A DNA stretch of 64,000 nt, from positions 992,001 through 1,056,000 of the forward strand of contig NZ_QXTF01000001.1 in the NCBI RefSeq assembly GCF_003583725.1, in the 5' to 3' direction. The notes beneath the pieces are model-generated. The model made no database searches. It saw only the letters and a list, made by a program, of their open reading frames with translations, and was not told the origin of the DNA. Source of the stretch: Sphingomonas edaphi. Its GTDB lineage: Bacteria > Pseudomonadota > Alphaproteobacteria > Sphingomonadales > Sphingomonadaceae. Positions 33,672-41,888 of this stretch are shown one piece after another. How positions within the stretch are numbered: the first letter of the stretch is position 1; every line of letters begins with the position of its first letter. The position numbers and the translations under genes were made by a program.

Positions 33672-34829
33672 ATGGCGGACGACGGGATCGGCAAGGGGAC
33701 GGCGCGCATCTTCGCTCGCGAGGCACATTTGCGGTCGATCTTGGAGACTGTGCCCGACGCGATGATCGTGATCGACGAACGCGGCCATATCCTGTCCTTC
33801 AGCACAGCCGCGGAGCAGATGTTCGGCTATCGTGAAGACGAGATCTTGGGCGAAAATGTCAGCATTCTCATGCCCTCGCCGGACCGGGAGCGCCACGACG
33901 GGTACCTCAAGCGGTACCTCCTAACTGGAGAAAGGCGAATTATCGGCATCGGTCGCGTCCTTACCGCGCGCCATCGGGACGGCGCGACCTTCCCCATCGA
34001 ATTGTCCGTCGGCGAGGCGCGGATTGGCGATGACCGCGTCTTTACCGGCTTCATCCGCGACCTGACCGAACGGCAAGAGGCGGAGCTTCGCGTCCACGAC
34101 CTCCAGTCCGTGCTGGCCCATGTCCAGCGCGTGTCCGAAATGGGCACGCTCGCAACCAGCCTTGCCCATGAGCTCAACCAGCCGCTCACCGCGATCGCCA
34201 ATTACGTCGAAGCCACGCGCGACATGCTGGCCGGCACCCCCAACGCCGAAACGCTGGCCACTGTCCGCGAGGCCTTGGATGAATGCGCCGCCCAATCGGT
34301 CCGCGCCGGCCAGATCGTCCGGAGGCTGCGCGATTTCATCTCCCGTGGAGAGACGGAGCATCGGATCGAAAGCCTCCACCGGCTGGTCACCGAAGCAAGC
34401 GCATTGGCGTTGGTGGGCGCCGGAGACCAGGGCCTAGAATTTGACCTGCGCCTCGACCCGGCTGTGGACCGGGTGCTGGTCGACCGGATCCAGATCCAGC
34501 AGGTGCTGCTCAATCTGATTCGAAACGCGATCGAGGCCATGGACGGAAAGCGGGATCCACGCCTGCAGGTCCATTCGAAGAAAGCGGCGGGCGGCCTCGT
34601 CAGGGTCACGGTCACGGACAGCGGTCCGGGCCTTGCGCCGGACATTGCCGAACGACTGTTCGAACCATTCCGAAGCACCAAGGAGAATGGCATGGGGCTT
34701 GGCCTTTCCATCTCAGCCACCATCGTCGCCGCGCATGGAGGTAGAATCTGGGCGGAACCCACCCGTTCGGGCGGCACTGCCTTCCATTTCACAATCATCG
34801 ACGCGGACAGCGAGGAGGCGAAGGCGTGA
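33672..34829 (+). CDS. fixL: Oxygen sensor histidine kinase FixL (heme PAS)
   Basis: 385 residues, soluble. The PAS domain (about 18-135) keeps the FixL heme features: H75 in E-R-H-D-G-Y-L as the axial ligand, R81 in K-R-Y, and R95 in I-I-G-I-G-R, matching His200, Arg206 and Arg220 of Bradyrhizobium FixL. The kinase part has H166 in [18 protein letters not shown] near 288 and the G boxes D-S-G-P-G-L and G-M-G-L-G-L-S-I. Oxygen binding should inhibit autophosphorylation. A TATAGT at 33658-33663 lies 8 bp before the ATG, so the leader would be very short if it is the -10. Coupled to fixJ by a GTGA overlap. Confidence 0.9.
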   Translation: MADDGIGKGTARIFAREAHLRSILETVPDAMIVIDERGHILSFSTAAEQMFGYREDEILGENVSILMPSPDRERHDGYLKRYLLTGERRIIGIGRVLTARHRDGATFPIELSVGEARIGDDRVFTGFIRDLTERQEAELRVHDLQSVLAHVQRVSEMGTLATSLAHELNQPLTAIANYVEATRDMLAGTPNAETLATVREALDECAAQSVRAGQIVRRLRDFISRGETEHRIESLHRLVTEASALALVGAGDQGLEFDLRLDPAVDRVLVDRIQIQQVLLNLIRNAIEAMDGKRDPRLQVHSKKAAGGLVRVTVTDSGPGLAPDIAERLFEPFRSTKENGMGLGLSISATIVAAHGGRIWAEPTRSGGTAFHFTIIDADSEEAKA

Positions 34830-35446
34830 GCGAAAAGATTGTACACTTGGTCGACGACGATGAAGCGGTCCGCCGGTCCGCCGGATTCATGCTGAGGACG
34901 TCGGGATACCAGGTGACGAGCTACGCCTCAGGCACGGATTTGCTAAAGCAGAAGAACCTTGAACCGGGGTGCATCCTGCTCGACGTCCAAATGCCGGGAA
35001 TCGACGGCTTACAAGTGCAGCGAGAGCTCCGTCAGCGCGGGGTTAGCCTGCCCGTCATCGTTATGACCGGTCATGGCGATGTGACGGTGGCCGTGCAGGC
35101 CATGAAGGCGGGCGCAGTCGATTTCATCGAGAAGCCATTCGAAAAGGCCGTGTTGCTGAGCGCCATCGACGAGGGACTGGCGCGTATCGCCCAAGCCGAC
35201 CGTAGCCGGGCGCGAGCCAACGAGGCCAAGGTGCGATTAGGGGCGCTAACCCCGCGCGAACATGATGTTATGGAAGGGCTGGTCCGCGGACACCCAAACA
35301 AGACAATTGCCTTTGACCTGGATATCAGTCCGCGAACGGTGGAGATCCACCGCGCCAACCTGATGAGCAAGCTGGGCGTCGCGAGCCTGTCGGAAGCGCT
35401 ACGCATTGCCTTTGCAGCAGGCTTGGGGGACGAGCTCAAGGATTAG
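34826..35446 (+). CDS. fixJ: Response regulator FixJ
   Basis: 206 residues. The receiver domain has D10-D11-D12, the phospho-acceptor D53 in [12 protein letters not shown]81 in V-M-T-G-H-G-D and K103 in E-K-P-F. The C-terminal LuxR-type HTH has L-T-P-R-E-H-D-V-M near residue 140, [19 protein letters not shown] and M-S-K-L-G-V. It is the partner of the preceding FixL. Targets in rhizobia are fixK and fixN-type genes; none are in the window. Confidence 0.92.
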   Translation: MSEKIVHLVDDDEAVRRSAGFMLRTSGYQVTSYASGTDLLKQKNLEPGCILLDVQMPGIDGLQVQRELRQRGVSLPVIVMTGHGDVTVAVQAMKAGAVDFIEKPFEKAVLLSAIDEGLARIAQADRSRARANEAKVRLGALTPREHDVMEGLVRGHPNKTIAFDLDISPRTVEIHRANLMSKLGVASLSEALRIAFAAGLGDELKD

Positions 35447-35799
35447 GTGACGCTTGCCACTCGAAAGTCGCGCTCGCGGCCATCGACATCTGTCAGTTTG
35501 ACCTCGCCGCCCAGGCTCAACCGATCCGCGCCGAAGGGAAATAGCGGTCCATTGCTGTTGTCATTAACCTCATAGCGAATCGCCAGGCCCGCCGACGTTC
35601 CGACAAGGTGGCCAATCCTATCGGCTTCATTGGCCCAATAGCGTCGGACGACCGCCCGCTCGGGCTCGGCGGCCAACCGGGTGCAATCGACGTGACCGTC
35701 GTCGGCAAGCGGCAGTCGAAGCAAGTAAGTCCGACCTGCCGAGCCGCGCGGAAACTCACCGTTCGACGCCAGTTCCAGTCTGACCAACTTCCATTCCAT
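35443..35799 (-). CDS. Hypothetical protein
   Basis: 118 residues, no signal peptide or membrane helix. It starts M-E-W-K-L-V-R-L-E-L-A and contains G-S-A-G-R-T-Y-L-L-R-L-P-L-A-D-D-G and F-G-A-D-R-L-S-L-G-G-E-V-K-L. I have seen similar short proteins in sphingomonads but know no function. ATG 35797-35799 was chosen over the frame extension to 35847 on the conserved-looking start. Its stop interlocks with that of fixJ. Confidence 0.6.
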   Translation of the reverse strand: MEWKLVRLELASNGEFPRGSAGRTYLLRLPLADDGHVDCTRLAAEPERAVVRRYWANEADRIGHLVGTSAGLAIRYEVNDNSNGPLFPFGADRLSLGGEVKLTDVDGRERDFRVASVT

Positions 35800-35915
35800 A
35801 GGCGCGCAAGGATGCGCCGCTGCCAACCGCGGTGAAAATACGCACATCTACTGACAGGAGTTGCCGACAGGCCGGTTGGGCTTGGCCCTGTTGGCGACAG
35901 CAGCTAGGCAACGGT

Positions 35916-37130
35916 ATGGCCTCCATAGCATCAAACCAGCAACAGCTCGAAAAATGGGCAGGACTGGCGCTCATCGCCGCCGCCGGCGCCGCACTGATCG
36001 CGGCCAACTCGCCGCTCGCCGCTTCCTACGAGCTTTTGCTCCATTTGGAATTGGGCCCATCCATGCCCCGACTGGGCGTGATGTCGCTCCACGAATGGGT
36101 AGCCGATGGGCTAATGGCTATCTTCTTCCTGCTCGTTGGGCTGGAAGTGAAGCGGGAATGGTATGATGGGAGGCTGGCGACACCATCCGACCGGCGCTTG
36201 CCGATCGTTGCCGCCGGTGCCGGAATGGCGGTGCCGGCCGTCATTTACCTGGCTATCGTTGCCGGCAATCCTGACCTGAGCGCCGGCTGGGCCATCCCTG
36301 CGGCGACCGACATCGCCTTCGCGATCGGTGTGCTGGCGATCCTTGGCCGCCACGCCCCGGCGTCAATAAAGTTACTGCTCGTGACGATCGCCATCGTCGA
36401 CGACATCGGCGCAGTGCTGGTCATCGCGCTATTCTATACTGCCGACCTTAACGTCTACGCCCTCGGCGCAGCGCTAGCGCTGGTTGCCGGCATGGCCGCG
36501 CTCGGGCAATTCGGAGTCCGGCGACTTTGGCCTTTCCTGCTCTGCTTTGCCTTCTTGTGGCTGCTGATGCTCGCTAGCGGCGTCCATGCGACCATCGCCG
36601 GAGTGCTTGCAGCGCTGACCATCCCCTTGGGCCGAGGTGAAGCGCATTCCCCCCTAAAACACCTGGAGCATGCGATTCATCCTTGGGTGATGTTCGGTGT
36701 CGTGCCCATCTTTGGCTTTGTGTCGGCGGGGGTGCACCTGACGGGTGGGATTGACTCTGTTCTTCAACCGTTGCCGCTTGCTATCCTGCTGGGCCTATTC
36801 GCCGGCAAACAGCTCGGCGTGTTCGGCGCGATCTGGCTGTCGATCAGAACCCGGCTCGCCTCCCGCCCCGAGGGTGCCAGCTGGTCGCAACTTTACGGGG
36901 CGTCCATCCTGTGTGGCATCGGCTTTACGATGAGCCTGTTCATCGGCGCGCTGGCCTTCCCTGGCGACACGGCCAGGATCGACGAGGCCAAGATCGGAAC
37001 GCTGGCCGGATCCTTGCTATCGGCACTAGCGGGCTATCTTGTACTGCGCCTGTCCGACGGCACGGTCAGCAGCGCAGATGATGAAGCTGAATGCGACGAA
37101 CTGTTCGGTGCCGATCACCCGGACCATTAA
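35916..37130 (+). CDS. nhaA: Na+/H+ antiporter NhaA
   Basis: 404 residues with about 12 membrane helices. The ion-binding pair is in I-A-I-V-D-D-I-G-A-V near residue 160 (Asp163/Asp164 of E. coli). P-A-A-T-D-I-A-F-A-I-G, F-F-L-L-V-G-L-E-V-K-R-E and G-I-G-F-T-M-S-L-F-I are conserved. It exports Na+ in exchange for H+ across the inner membrane. The tail is acidic. Its stop interlocks with the anti-sigma gene (TTAA). Confidence 0.94.
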   Translation: MASIASNQQQLEKWAGLALIAAAGAALIAANSPLAASYELLLHLELGPSMPRLGVMSLHEWVADGLMAIFFLLVGLEVKREWYDGRLATPSDRRLPIVAAGAGMAVPAVIYLAIVAGNPDLSAGWAIPAATDIAFAIGVLAILGRHAPASIKLLLVTIAIVDDIGAVLVIALFYTADLNVYALGAALALVAGMAALGQFGVRRLWPFLLCFAFLWLLMLASGVHATIAGVLAALTIPLGRGEAHSPLKHLEHAIHPWVMFGVVPIFGFVSAGVHLTGGIDSVLQPLPLAILLGLFAGKQLGVFGAIWLSIRTRLASRPEGASWSQLYGASILCGIGFTMSLFIGALAFPGDTARIDEAKIGTLAGSLLSALAGYLVLRLSDGTVSSADDEAECDELFGADHPDH

Positions 37131-37822
37131 CGCCAGCTGTCACCTCGTGCCGCCCGCTCAGCCGCCGGACCGAATGGATCGCCGTTGATCCGCTCGTCGA
37201 TCATGGAGGCAATCCGCGGATCGGCTCCGGCTGCCATACGATAATCGGATTGCTGCCCTTCGGCGGCACCGAACAGCCCGTCGACGCGCCAATGGTCGCC
37301 GTCCCGGCAGGCTAGGCCGGTAGCGCCATTTTCACTGAAGGTGCGGCAGATTCCGCCGGCCTTGTCTCGGAACGTCAGGCCGATCCGGACGGCTCCGCCC
37401 TGCTCGCTCGAGGCCAATTGCGAGTTCAGCGCCTCATCCAATGAAGCGGCGGCCACCAATTGCCCGTCAAGCGACTGAATCGGGGAGCTATCGCGTCCAC
37501 CAACGAAATGCCCGGCAACGATGCCCACGGCCAGTGTTGCCGCCATTGCGGCCCATTGCGGCAATCCAAACGATCCGCGAGCCCCCCACTGTTTGCGACG
37601 CGCCGAAAGGTCGACAACCTCAGCCGGCGCAAAGCGCGGCGGCGGCATCTTGCCTTCCATAAGGGGAGCGAAGCCGGCCCTGAGGCTGGCCGCAAGGGCG
37701 CGATGCTCAGCGGCCCGCGCGATGAGAGCCGGGTCGGCTCCGACCTGCTCGGCAATTCGCGCTGCGTCGGCGACGGGTAGCTCGCCGTCCAGCCAGGCAA
37801 AGAATTTCTCGTCGTCGATCAT
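37127..37822 (-). CDS. Membrane anti-sigma factor
   Basis: 231 residues. An N-terminal anti-sigma zinc-finger-like region without the usual Cys set (F-F-A-W-L-D-G-E-L-P-V-A-D-A-A-R-I) is followed by one membrane helix (about residues 95-115, W-A-A-M-A-A-T-L-A-V-G-I-V-A-G) and a periplasmic part with two Cys (G-I-C-R-T-F and G-L-A-C-R-D-G). It starts 1 bp after the sigma gene stop, so it is the cognate regulator. Envelope-stress or redox signals could act through the periplasmic Cys pair; this is inference. Confidence 0.82.
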   Translation of the reverse strand: MIDDEKFFAWLDGELPVADAARIAEQVGADPALIARAAEHRALAASLRAGFAPLMEGKMPPPRFAPAEVVDLSARRKQWGARGSFGLPQWAAMAATLAVGIVAGHFVGGRDSSPIQSLDGQLVAAASLDEALNSQLASSEQGGAVRIGLTFRDKAGGICRTFSENGATGLACRDGDHWRVDGLFGAAEGQQSDYRMAAGADPRIASMIDERINGDPFGPAAERAARGDSWR

Positions 37823-37823
37823 C

Positions 37824-38324
37824 TCATGAACCCTCGCCCAGCATGGCCAGCAAAGCCTGCCGTCCCCTGACAAGCCGACTGGAAACTGTCCCGATTGGCT
37901 GGGCTAGGATTTCCGCCGCTTCGCGGTATCCGAAGCCGTCGATCAGAATCAGTGCTACCACTTCGCGTTGTTCGTCGGGTAGCTGCTGCAAGGCCTGCAT
38001 CGCCTTGCCCAAGTCGATCACCGCCTCTGTCGCTGCCGTCGGGTCGTGACCCAAATGTTCGGCGGCTTCCGACGGTGCCTCGTGCGCCGACCGACGGCCG
38101 CGAGATCTCACCGTATCGATCCAAACCGTCCGGCATATGCGGAAGACCCAGCTGTCGAATCGTGTTCCGGGCTGGAACTGATCGAATGACTTGAACGCTT
38201 TCTCCGCCGTCATCTGCGCAAGATCGTCCGCATCGGCCGCGTCGCGAGACAGCGCGTAGGCGAAGCGCCGGAGGCGCGGCCAGACGGCGGCAAGCTCGGA
38301 GTCGAACGGAGATAGGGACGTCAT
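37824..38324 (-). CDS. ECF-type RNA polymerase sigma factor
   Basis: 166 residues. Region 2 has R-R-F-A-Y-A-L, D-A-D-D-L-A-Q-M-T-A-E-K-A and F-D-S-W-V-F-R-I-C-R-T; region 4 has L-P-D-E-Q-R-E-V-V-A-L, G-F-G-Y-R-E-A-A-E-I-L and G-T-V-S-S-R-L-V-R-G-R. It is an ECF sigma with its anti-sigma factor directly downstream. Its promoter region is shared with the divergent subtilase gene and contains a perfect inverted repeat. Confidence 0.9.
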   Translation of the reverse strand: MTSLSPFDSELAAVWPRLRRFAYALSRDAADADDLAQMTAEKAFKSFDQFQPGTRFDSWVFRICRTVWIDTVRSRGRRSAHEAPSEAAEHLGHDPTAATEAVIDLGKAMQALQQLPDEQREVVALILIDGFGYREAAEILAQPIGTVSSRLVRGRQALLAMLGEGS

Positions 38325-38334
38325 TCTGCCTCAT

Positions 38335-38370
38335 GCGGATGAAACGGCGCGCGTTCGACGTTTCATCCGC
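38335..38370. promoter_or_regulatory. Perfect 12-bp inverted repeat, candidate bidirectional ECF promoter
   Basis: Left arm 38335-38346 and right arm 38359-38370 are exact reverse complements around a 12-nt spacer. Each strand therefore reads GATGAA, 14 nt, CGTTTC, which looks like an ECF -35/-10 pair facing outwards in both directions. Predicted starts would be near 38371 (subtilase) and near 38334 (sigma). An operator is the alternative. Confidence 0.5.
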
Positions 38371-38394
38371 AAGCCCATAAGAAAAGGTTGAACA

Positions 38395-39738
38395 ATGTTA
38401 AAGCGCCCGATCCTTACCGCCATCCTGCTGACCGCGACCGCCGCGTCGGCGGCGTCCGCCCAGCTTTTGGGCGGCGGCGGGCTCGGTGGGCCGATTGGCG
38501 GCGTGCTCGGCCCCGTTGCCAACACTGTCGACCGCACAGTTGGGGACGTCACCGGCCAGCAGGCAGCGCCGTCCTCCTATGTCAATCCGGCCCGCCCAGT
38601 TTCGCTGGACGCGGTCGCGCGTCCGCTGCCGCAGCTTTCGGCGCCGCCCGCCCTGCTGTCGGATATACGCAAGGCGCGGCTGTCCGCGCTCATCCGCGCC
38701 AACCGAGATACGCTAGATCGCGACAGCGAAGGCCAGCCGGTTCGTCGGGGCGAGCTGATCGTAACGGATCCTGACCATCGCGCGCTGGCAGCCGCCCAAC
38801 GCCGTGGCTTTCGCGTTGTGCGCGACGAGCAGGCGGGCGAATTGGGCATTCGCATGGTAACGCTTGCAATTCCGCGCGGAATGGACGTCCGCGAGGCACT
38901 GAAGGCGCTTCGCAGGGCGGCCCCTTCAATGGAGGCGGATTACAACCATATCTACGAACCTGCTGGCGGAGCGCTCCTTCCAGCGGCAGGCGCTCTGCTG
39001 GCCGCTAATCGTGCCGTCCGTCCGGGCGCTCGAATTGCGATGATCGACGGCGGCATTGCCTCGCACCCAGCCTTGGCGCGCGCATCGATCGAGCAGCGCG
39101 GCTTTGCCGGCGGGGCTCAGCCGACGGGGCATGGTACGGCCGTCGGCTCGCTGATCGTCGGTGACCAGGGGATCTTCAAGGGTGCGGCGCGCGGCGCGCA
39201 ACTGTTCGTCGGGGATGTTTATGGCGGTAACGCCGCCGCGGGATCCGCCACTACAATCGTCCGTGCACTGGCCTGGGCAGCGTCGAAGCGGCCGTCGGTC
39301 ATCAACATTAGCCTTGTCGGACCTTCCAACCGCATGCTGGCCCGGGCAATATCCGCACTTCGCGGCCGTGGCATTGCGCTGGTGGCGGCGGTTGGCAACG
39401 ACGGTCCGGCCTCACCGCCGCAGTATCCGGCATCCTATCCGGGAGTGATTGCCGTGACGGGCGTAGATTCTCGCAATCGCGCGCTCCGTGAGGCGGGACG
39501 GTCGGCCCACCTCGACTTCGCCGCCCCCGGAGCAGACCTTGCCGCAGCGCTGCCCGGCAAGGGGTATACGGTCGTCAGGGGCACCAGCTTTGCGGCGCCC
39601 TTCGTAACCGCGAGGCTCGCCGCCACGGGTTCGGCGGACCGGCTGGCGAGCGAAGCGGTCCCGGGCAAGGGCAAAGTAGGCCGCGGCATCGTCTGTTCGG
39701 CCTGCGATGTGGCGCCCAAGGCTGTTGGCCTAAAATAA
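38395..39738 (+). CDS. Secreted S8 family (subtilisin-like) serine peptidase
   Basis: 447 residues. A signal peptide ends at A-S-A|Q (residues 22/23), then a Gly-rich start Q-L-L-G-G-G-G-L-G-G. A pro-region of ~185 residues precedes the catalytic domain. The triad is complete: D218 in M-I-D-G-G, H246 in G-H-G-T-A-V-G-S, S398 in G-T-S-F-A-A-P, with N335 in V-G-N-D-G for the oxyanion hole. The C-terminal end has a C-S-A-C pair. It should cleave proteins in the periplasm or outside. Divergent from the ECF sigma gene. Confidence 0.9.
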   Translation: MLKRPILTAILLTATAASAASAQLLGGGGLGGPIGGVLGPVANTVDRTVGDVTGQQAAPSSYVNPARPVSLDAVARPLPQLSAPPALLSDIRKARLSALIRANRDTLDRDSEGQPVRRGELIVTDPDHRALAAAQRRGFRVVRDEQAGELGIRMVTLAIPRGMDVREALKALRRAAPSMEADYNHIYEPAGGALLPAAGALLAANRAVRPGARIAMIDGGIASHPALARASIEQRGFAGGAQPTGHGTAVGSLIVGDQGIFKGAARGAQLFVGDVYGGNAAAGSATTIVRALAWAASKRPSVINISLVGPSNRMLARAISALRGRGIALVAAVGNDGPASPPQYPASYPGVIAVTGVDSRNRALREAGRSAHLDFAAPGADLAAALPGKGYTVVRGTSFAAPFVTARLAATGSADRLASEAVPGKGKVGRGIVCSACDVAPKAVGLK

Positions 39739-39752
39739 ATTGCCTGCCGCGG

Positions 39753-39777
39753 GATGAAGTGGGCGGCGGGTGCCGTT
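39753..39777 (+). promoter_or_regulatory. Candidate ECF promoter before the Gly/Ser-rich gene
   Basis: GATGAA at 39753-39758 and CGTT at 39774-39777 are 15 nt apart, close to the GATGAA/CGTT pairs (14 nt) of the nearby inverted repeat. The predicted start is about 43 nt before the ATG at 39828. Confidence 0.35.
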
Positions 39778-39827
39778 CTTCTTTGCAGATGGGGCCGAAG
39801 CGGCCTCATAGAACGAAGGAGATTTCG

Positions 39828-40460
39828 ATGCTCAAGACCAACATGATCGCCACCGCCCTTATCGGCGCGGCCATCGCTGCTGCCCCCGCGCAGGCGCAGT
39901 TGCTCGGCGGCAGCGGAGGTGGCGGCCTCGGCGGCGCCTTGTCCGGGACGCTCGGCGGTTCGGGCGGCGGATTGCTTGGCAATGGCTCAATCGTGGGCAG
40001 CGCGACCGGAGCGATTAGCAATACGGTCAACGGGAGCGTGTCGGCCAACCGCTCGGTCAATACTCGTAGCGGCAGCGCAAGCGCCAATGCGGGACTGGCG
40101 GGTTCTGTCAGCAGCGTGGCCACCGGCGCGGTCGGCGCCAACGGCCTTGGCCAAACGGTTGGACTGGCCGGATCATCGTCAACCGACGCTTCGGCAAGCG
40201 GCAATGCCGGTCTCGGTGTCCAGGCGGTCGGCACCGACGCCGTCGCCAGCACCGTTGGCGCTGTTCGGGATCGCGCGGCGGGCACGGTGAGCGCGGTGCG
40301 TAACCGCACCACGACAGCGGTTGGCAATGTCCGCAACCGGGCTACCACTGCCGTGGGCCATGTCCGTGATCGCGCGGGCAACTTGGCCGGCAATGTCAGC
40401 GGCAGTGTCAGCGGATCGGTAAGCGGCTCCGCCAGCGGTTCGGGTACCGCCGGCAACTAA
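39828..40460 (+). CDS. Secreted Gly/Ser/Ala-rich low-complexity protein
   Basis: 210 residues. A signal peptide ends at A-Q-A|Q, and the mature start Q-L-L-G-G-S-G-G-G-G-L-G-G closely resembles that of the upstream subtilase. The body is Gly, Ser, Ala and Asn rich with short repeats, including V-R-N-R-T/A-T-T-A-V-G-x-V units (about residues 155-185) and a tail of S-G-S-V-S-G-S repeats. No catalytic motif is visible. A surface, matrix or adhesin-like role, or a substrate of the subtilase, are possible. GAAGGAGA precedes the ATG. Confidence 0.75.
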   Translation: MLKTNMIATALIGAAIAAAPAQAQLLGGSGGGGLGGALSGTLGGSGGGLLGNGSIVGSATGAISNTVNGSVSANRSVNTRSGSASANAGLAGSVSSVATGAVGANGLGQTVGLAGSSSTDASASGNAGLGVQAVGTDAVASTVGAVRDRAAGTVSAVRNRTTTAVGNVRNRATTAVGHVRDRAGNLAGNVSGSVSGSVSGSASGSGTAGN

Positions 40461-40483
40461 CGGCTTTCCAAGGCCCCCAGCCG

Positions 40484-40521
40484 CCGGGCTCGCTCCATCC
40501 TCCTTGGAGCGAGCCCGGTTT
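40484..40521 (+). terminator. Intrinsic terminator after the Gly/Ser-rich gene
   Basis: A perfect 14-bp stem (arms 40484-40497 and 40505-40518, 7-nt loop) is followed by TTT. Confidence 0.7.
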
Positions 40522-40592
40522 GCTGTCCGGGACGGTTGACGCGATTGAACCGGAATCCGACAACGGCCGTCGCTCGTCGTAAAGGTCCGTCC

Positions 40593-41888
40593 ATGAAAAA
40601 TGCCGCCGTCATCTTTTTCGCCGCGATGGCCATTACCGCCTGCAGCCGCAAAGCCCCCGCATCGCCGAGCGATATCGACGCGTTAGCGCGCGAATATGTG
40701 CTGCTCAGCCTGGAAATCGGGGAAAAGGAGGAAGGCTATATCGACGCCTATTATGGGCCGTCTGACATTCAAGCCGAAGCTAAGGCAAAGGCGGCCAATC
40801 TGTCCCTCGCGGAGTTGGCACAGGAAACGCAGGCACTGCAGGCGAAGGTAGCCTCTCTGCCGACAAACGGCGATTCACTCGAAAGTCGGCGCGTCCGCTT
40901 TTTGGCCGCGCAACTGACCGCGGCGGCGACGCGCCTAAAGATGATGCAGGGCGAAAAGCTATCGTTTGCCGATGAGGCGAAAGGCCTGTTCGGCGTTGTG
41001 CCCGACCTGAAGCCGCTACCAACCTATGACGCCGTCCTCGCCAAGATCGAGGCACTGGTGCCGGGAGATGGCACGCTTGCCGACCGGGTCGAATCCTTTC
41101 AGGACAGATTTAACATTCCGGCCGAGCGGCTGAAGCCAGTTTTTGACGCGGCCATCGCCGAGTGCAAGCGCCGCACGTTCCAGCATATTGCCCTGCCCAA
41201 GAACGAAAGCTTCAAGCTGGAGTTCGTCACCGGCAAGAGCTGGAGCGGATACAATTACTACAAAGGCAATGCGCACAGCCTAATCCAGGTAAACACCGAC
41301 CTGCCGATCCGGATCAGCCGGGCAGTCGACCTAGGCTGTCACGAGGGCTATCCAGGTCACCATGTTCTGAACGCGCTGCTTGAGGAAAAGCTGACGAAGG
41401 GGCGGGACTGGATCGAGTTTAGCATCTACCCGCTGTACTCGCCGCAATCCCTGATCGCGGAAGGGTCTGCCAATTACGGAATCGATCTTGCGTTTCCCGG
41501 CGACGAGCAGCTCAAGTTTGAAGCGGCGACCATTTATCCGCTGGCTGGCCTTTCGGCCGGGGAGGCAGCCAAATATCTCGCCCTGACCAAGGCCTTAAAG
41601 GATTTGGCCGGTGCGCGTTTCACCATTGCCCGTGAATATCTGGAAGGGCGCATCGACCGCGACCGGGCGGTGGAGCTAAGCCAGAAGTACCAGCTGCAAT
41701 CGAAGGAACGGGCCGAGAAGAGCCTCGACTTTACCGACCAGTATCGGACCTATGTGATCAACTACGGCCTGGGCCAAGACTTGGTTCGCGCTTATGTCGA
41801 AGCGGCCGGCACCGATCCCAAGGCGCGCTGGGCCCGGATGGAGAAAATCCTGTCCGAGCCCACGCTGCCTGGCGACCTGAGGCCTTAG
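40593..41888 (+). CDS. DUF885 family lipoprotein, putative metallopeptidase
   Basis: 431 residues. A lipoprotein signal ends with the lipobox I-T-A-C, so Cys17 should be lipidated. The DUF885 body holds H-E-G-Y-P-G-H-H at residues 250-257 and a downstream E-G-S-A-N-Y-G, an arrangement resembling a zinc-peptidase H-E-x-x-x-x-H site with a distal Glu. The family is common in sphingomonads and its substrate is unknown. ATG 40593 was selected by the lipoprotein signal. The stop interlocks with that of etfA. Confidence 0.82.
   Translation: MKNAAVIFFAAMAITACSRKAPASPSDIDALAREYVLLSLEIGEKEEGYIDAYYGPSDIQAEAKAKAANLSLAELAQETQALQAKVASLPTNGDSLESRRVRFLAAQLTAAATRLKMMQGEKLSFADEAKGLFGVVPDLKPLPTYDAVLAKIEALVPGDGTLADRVESFQDRFNIPAERLKPVFDAAIAECKRRTFQHIALPKNESFKLEFVTGKSWSGYNYYKGNAHSLIQVNTDLPIRISRAVDLGCHEGYPGHHVLNALLEEKLTKGRDWIEFSIYPLYSPQSLIAEGSANYGIDLAFPGDEQLKFEAATIYPLAGLSAGEAAKYLALTKALKDLAGARFTIAREYLEGRIDRDRAVELSQKYQLQSKERAEKSLDFTDQYRTYVINYGLGQDLVRAYVEAAGTDPKARWARMEKILSEPTLPGDLRP

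Noticed and set aside
37941-38334. Alternative overlapping frame across the sigma gene on the same strand
   Set aside because: The 166-residue frame has intact sigma regions 2 and 4; the other lacks any domain.
40270-40450. Short direct repeats near the end of the Gly/Ser-rich gene
   Set aside because: They encode V-R-N-R and S-G-S-V units in one open frame; spacing is irregular and there are no spacers.
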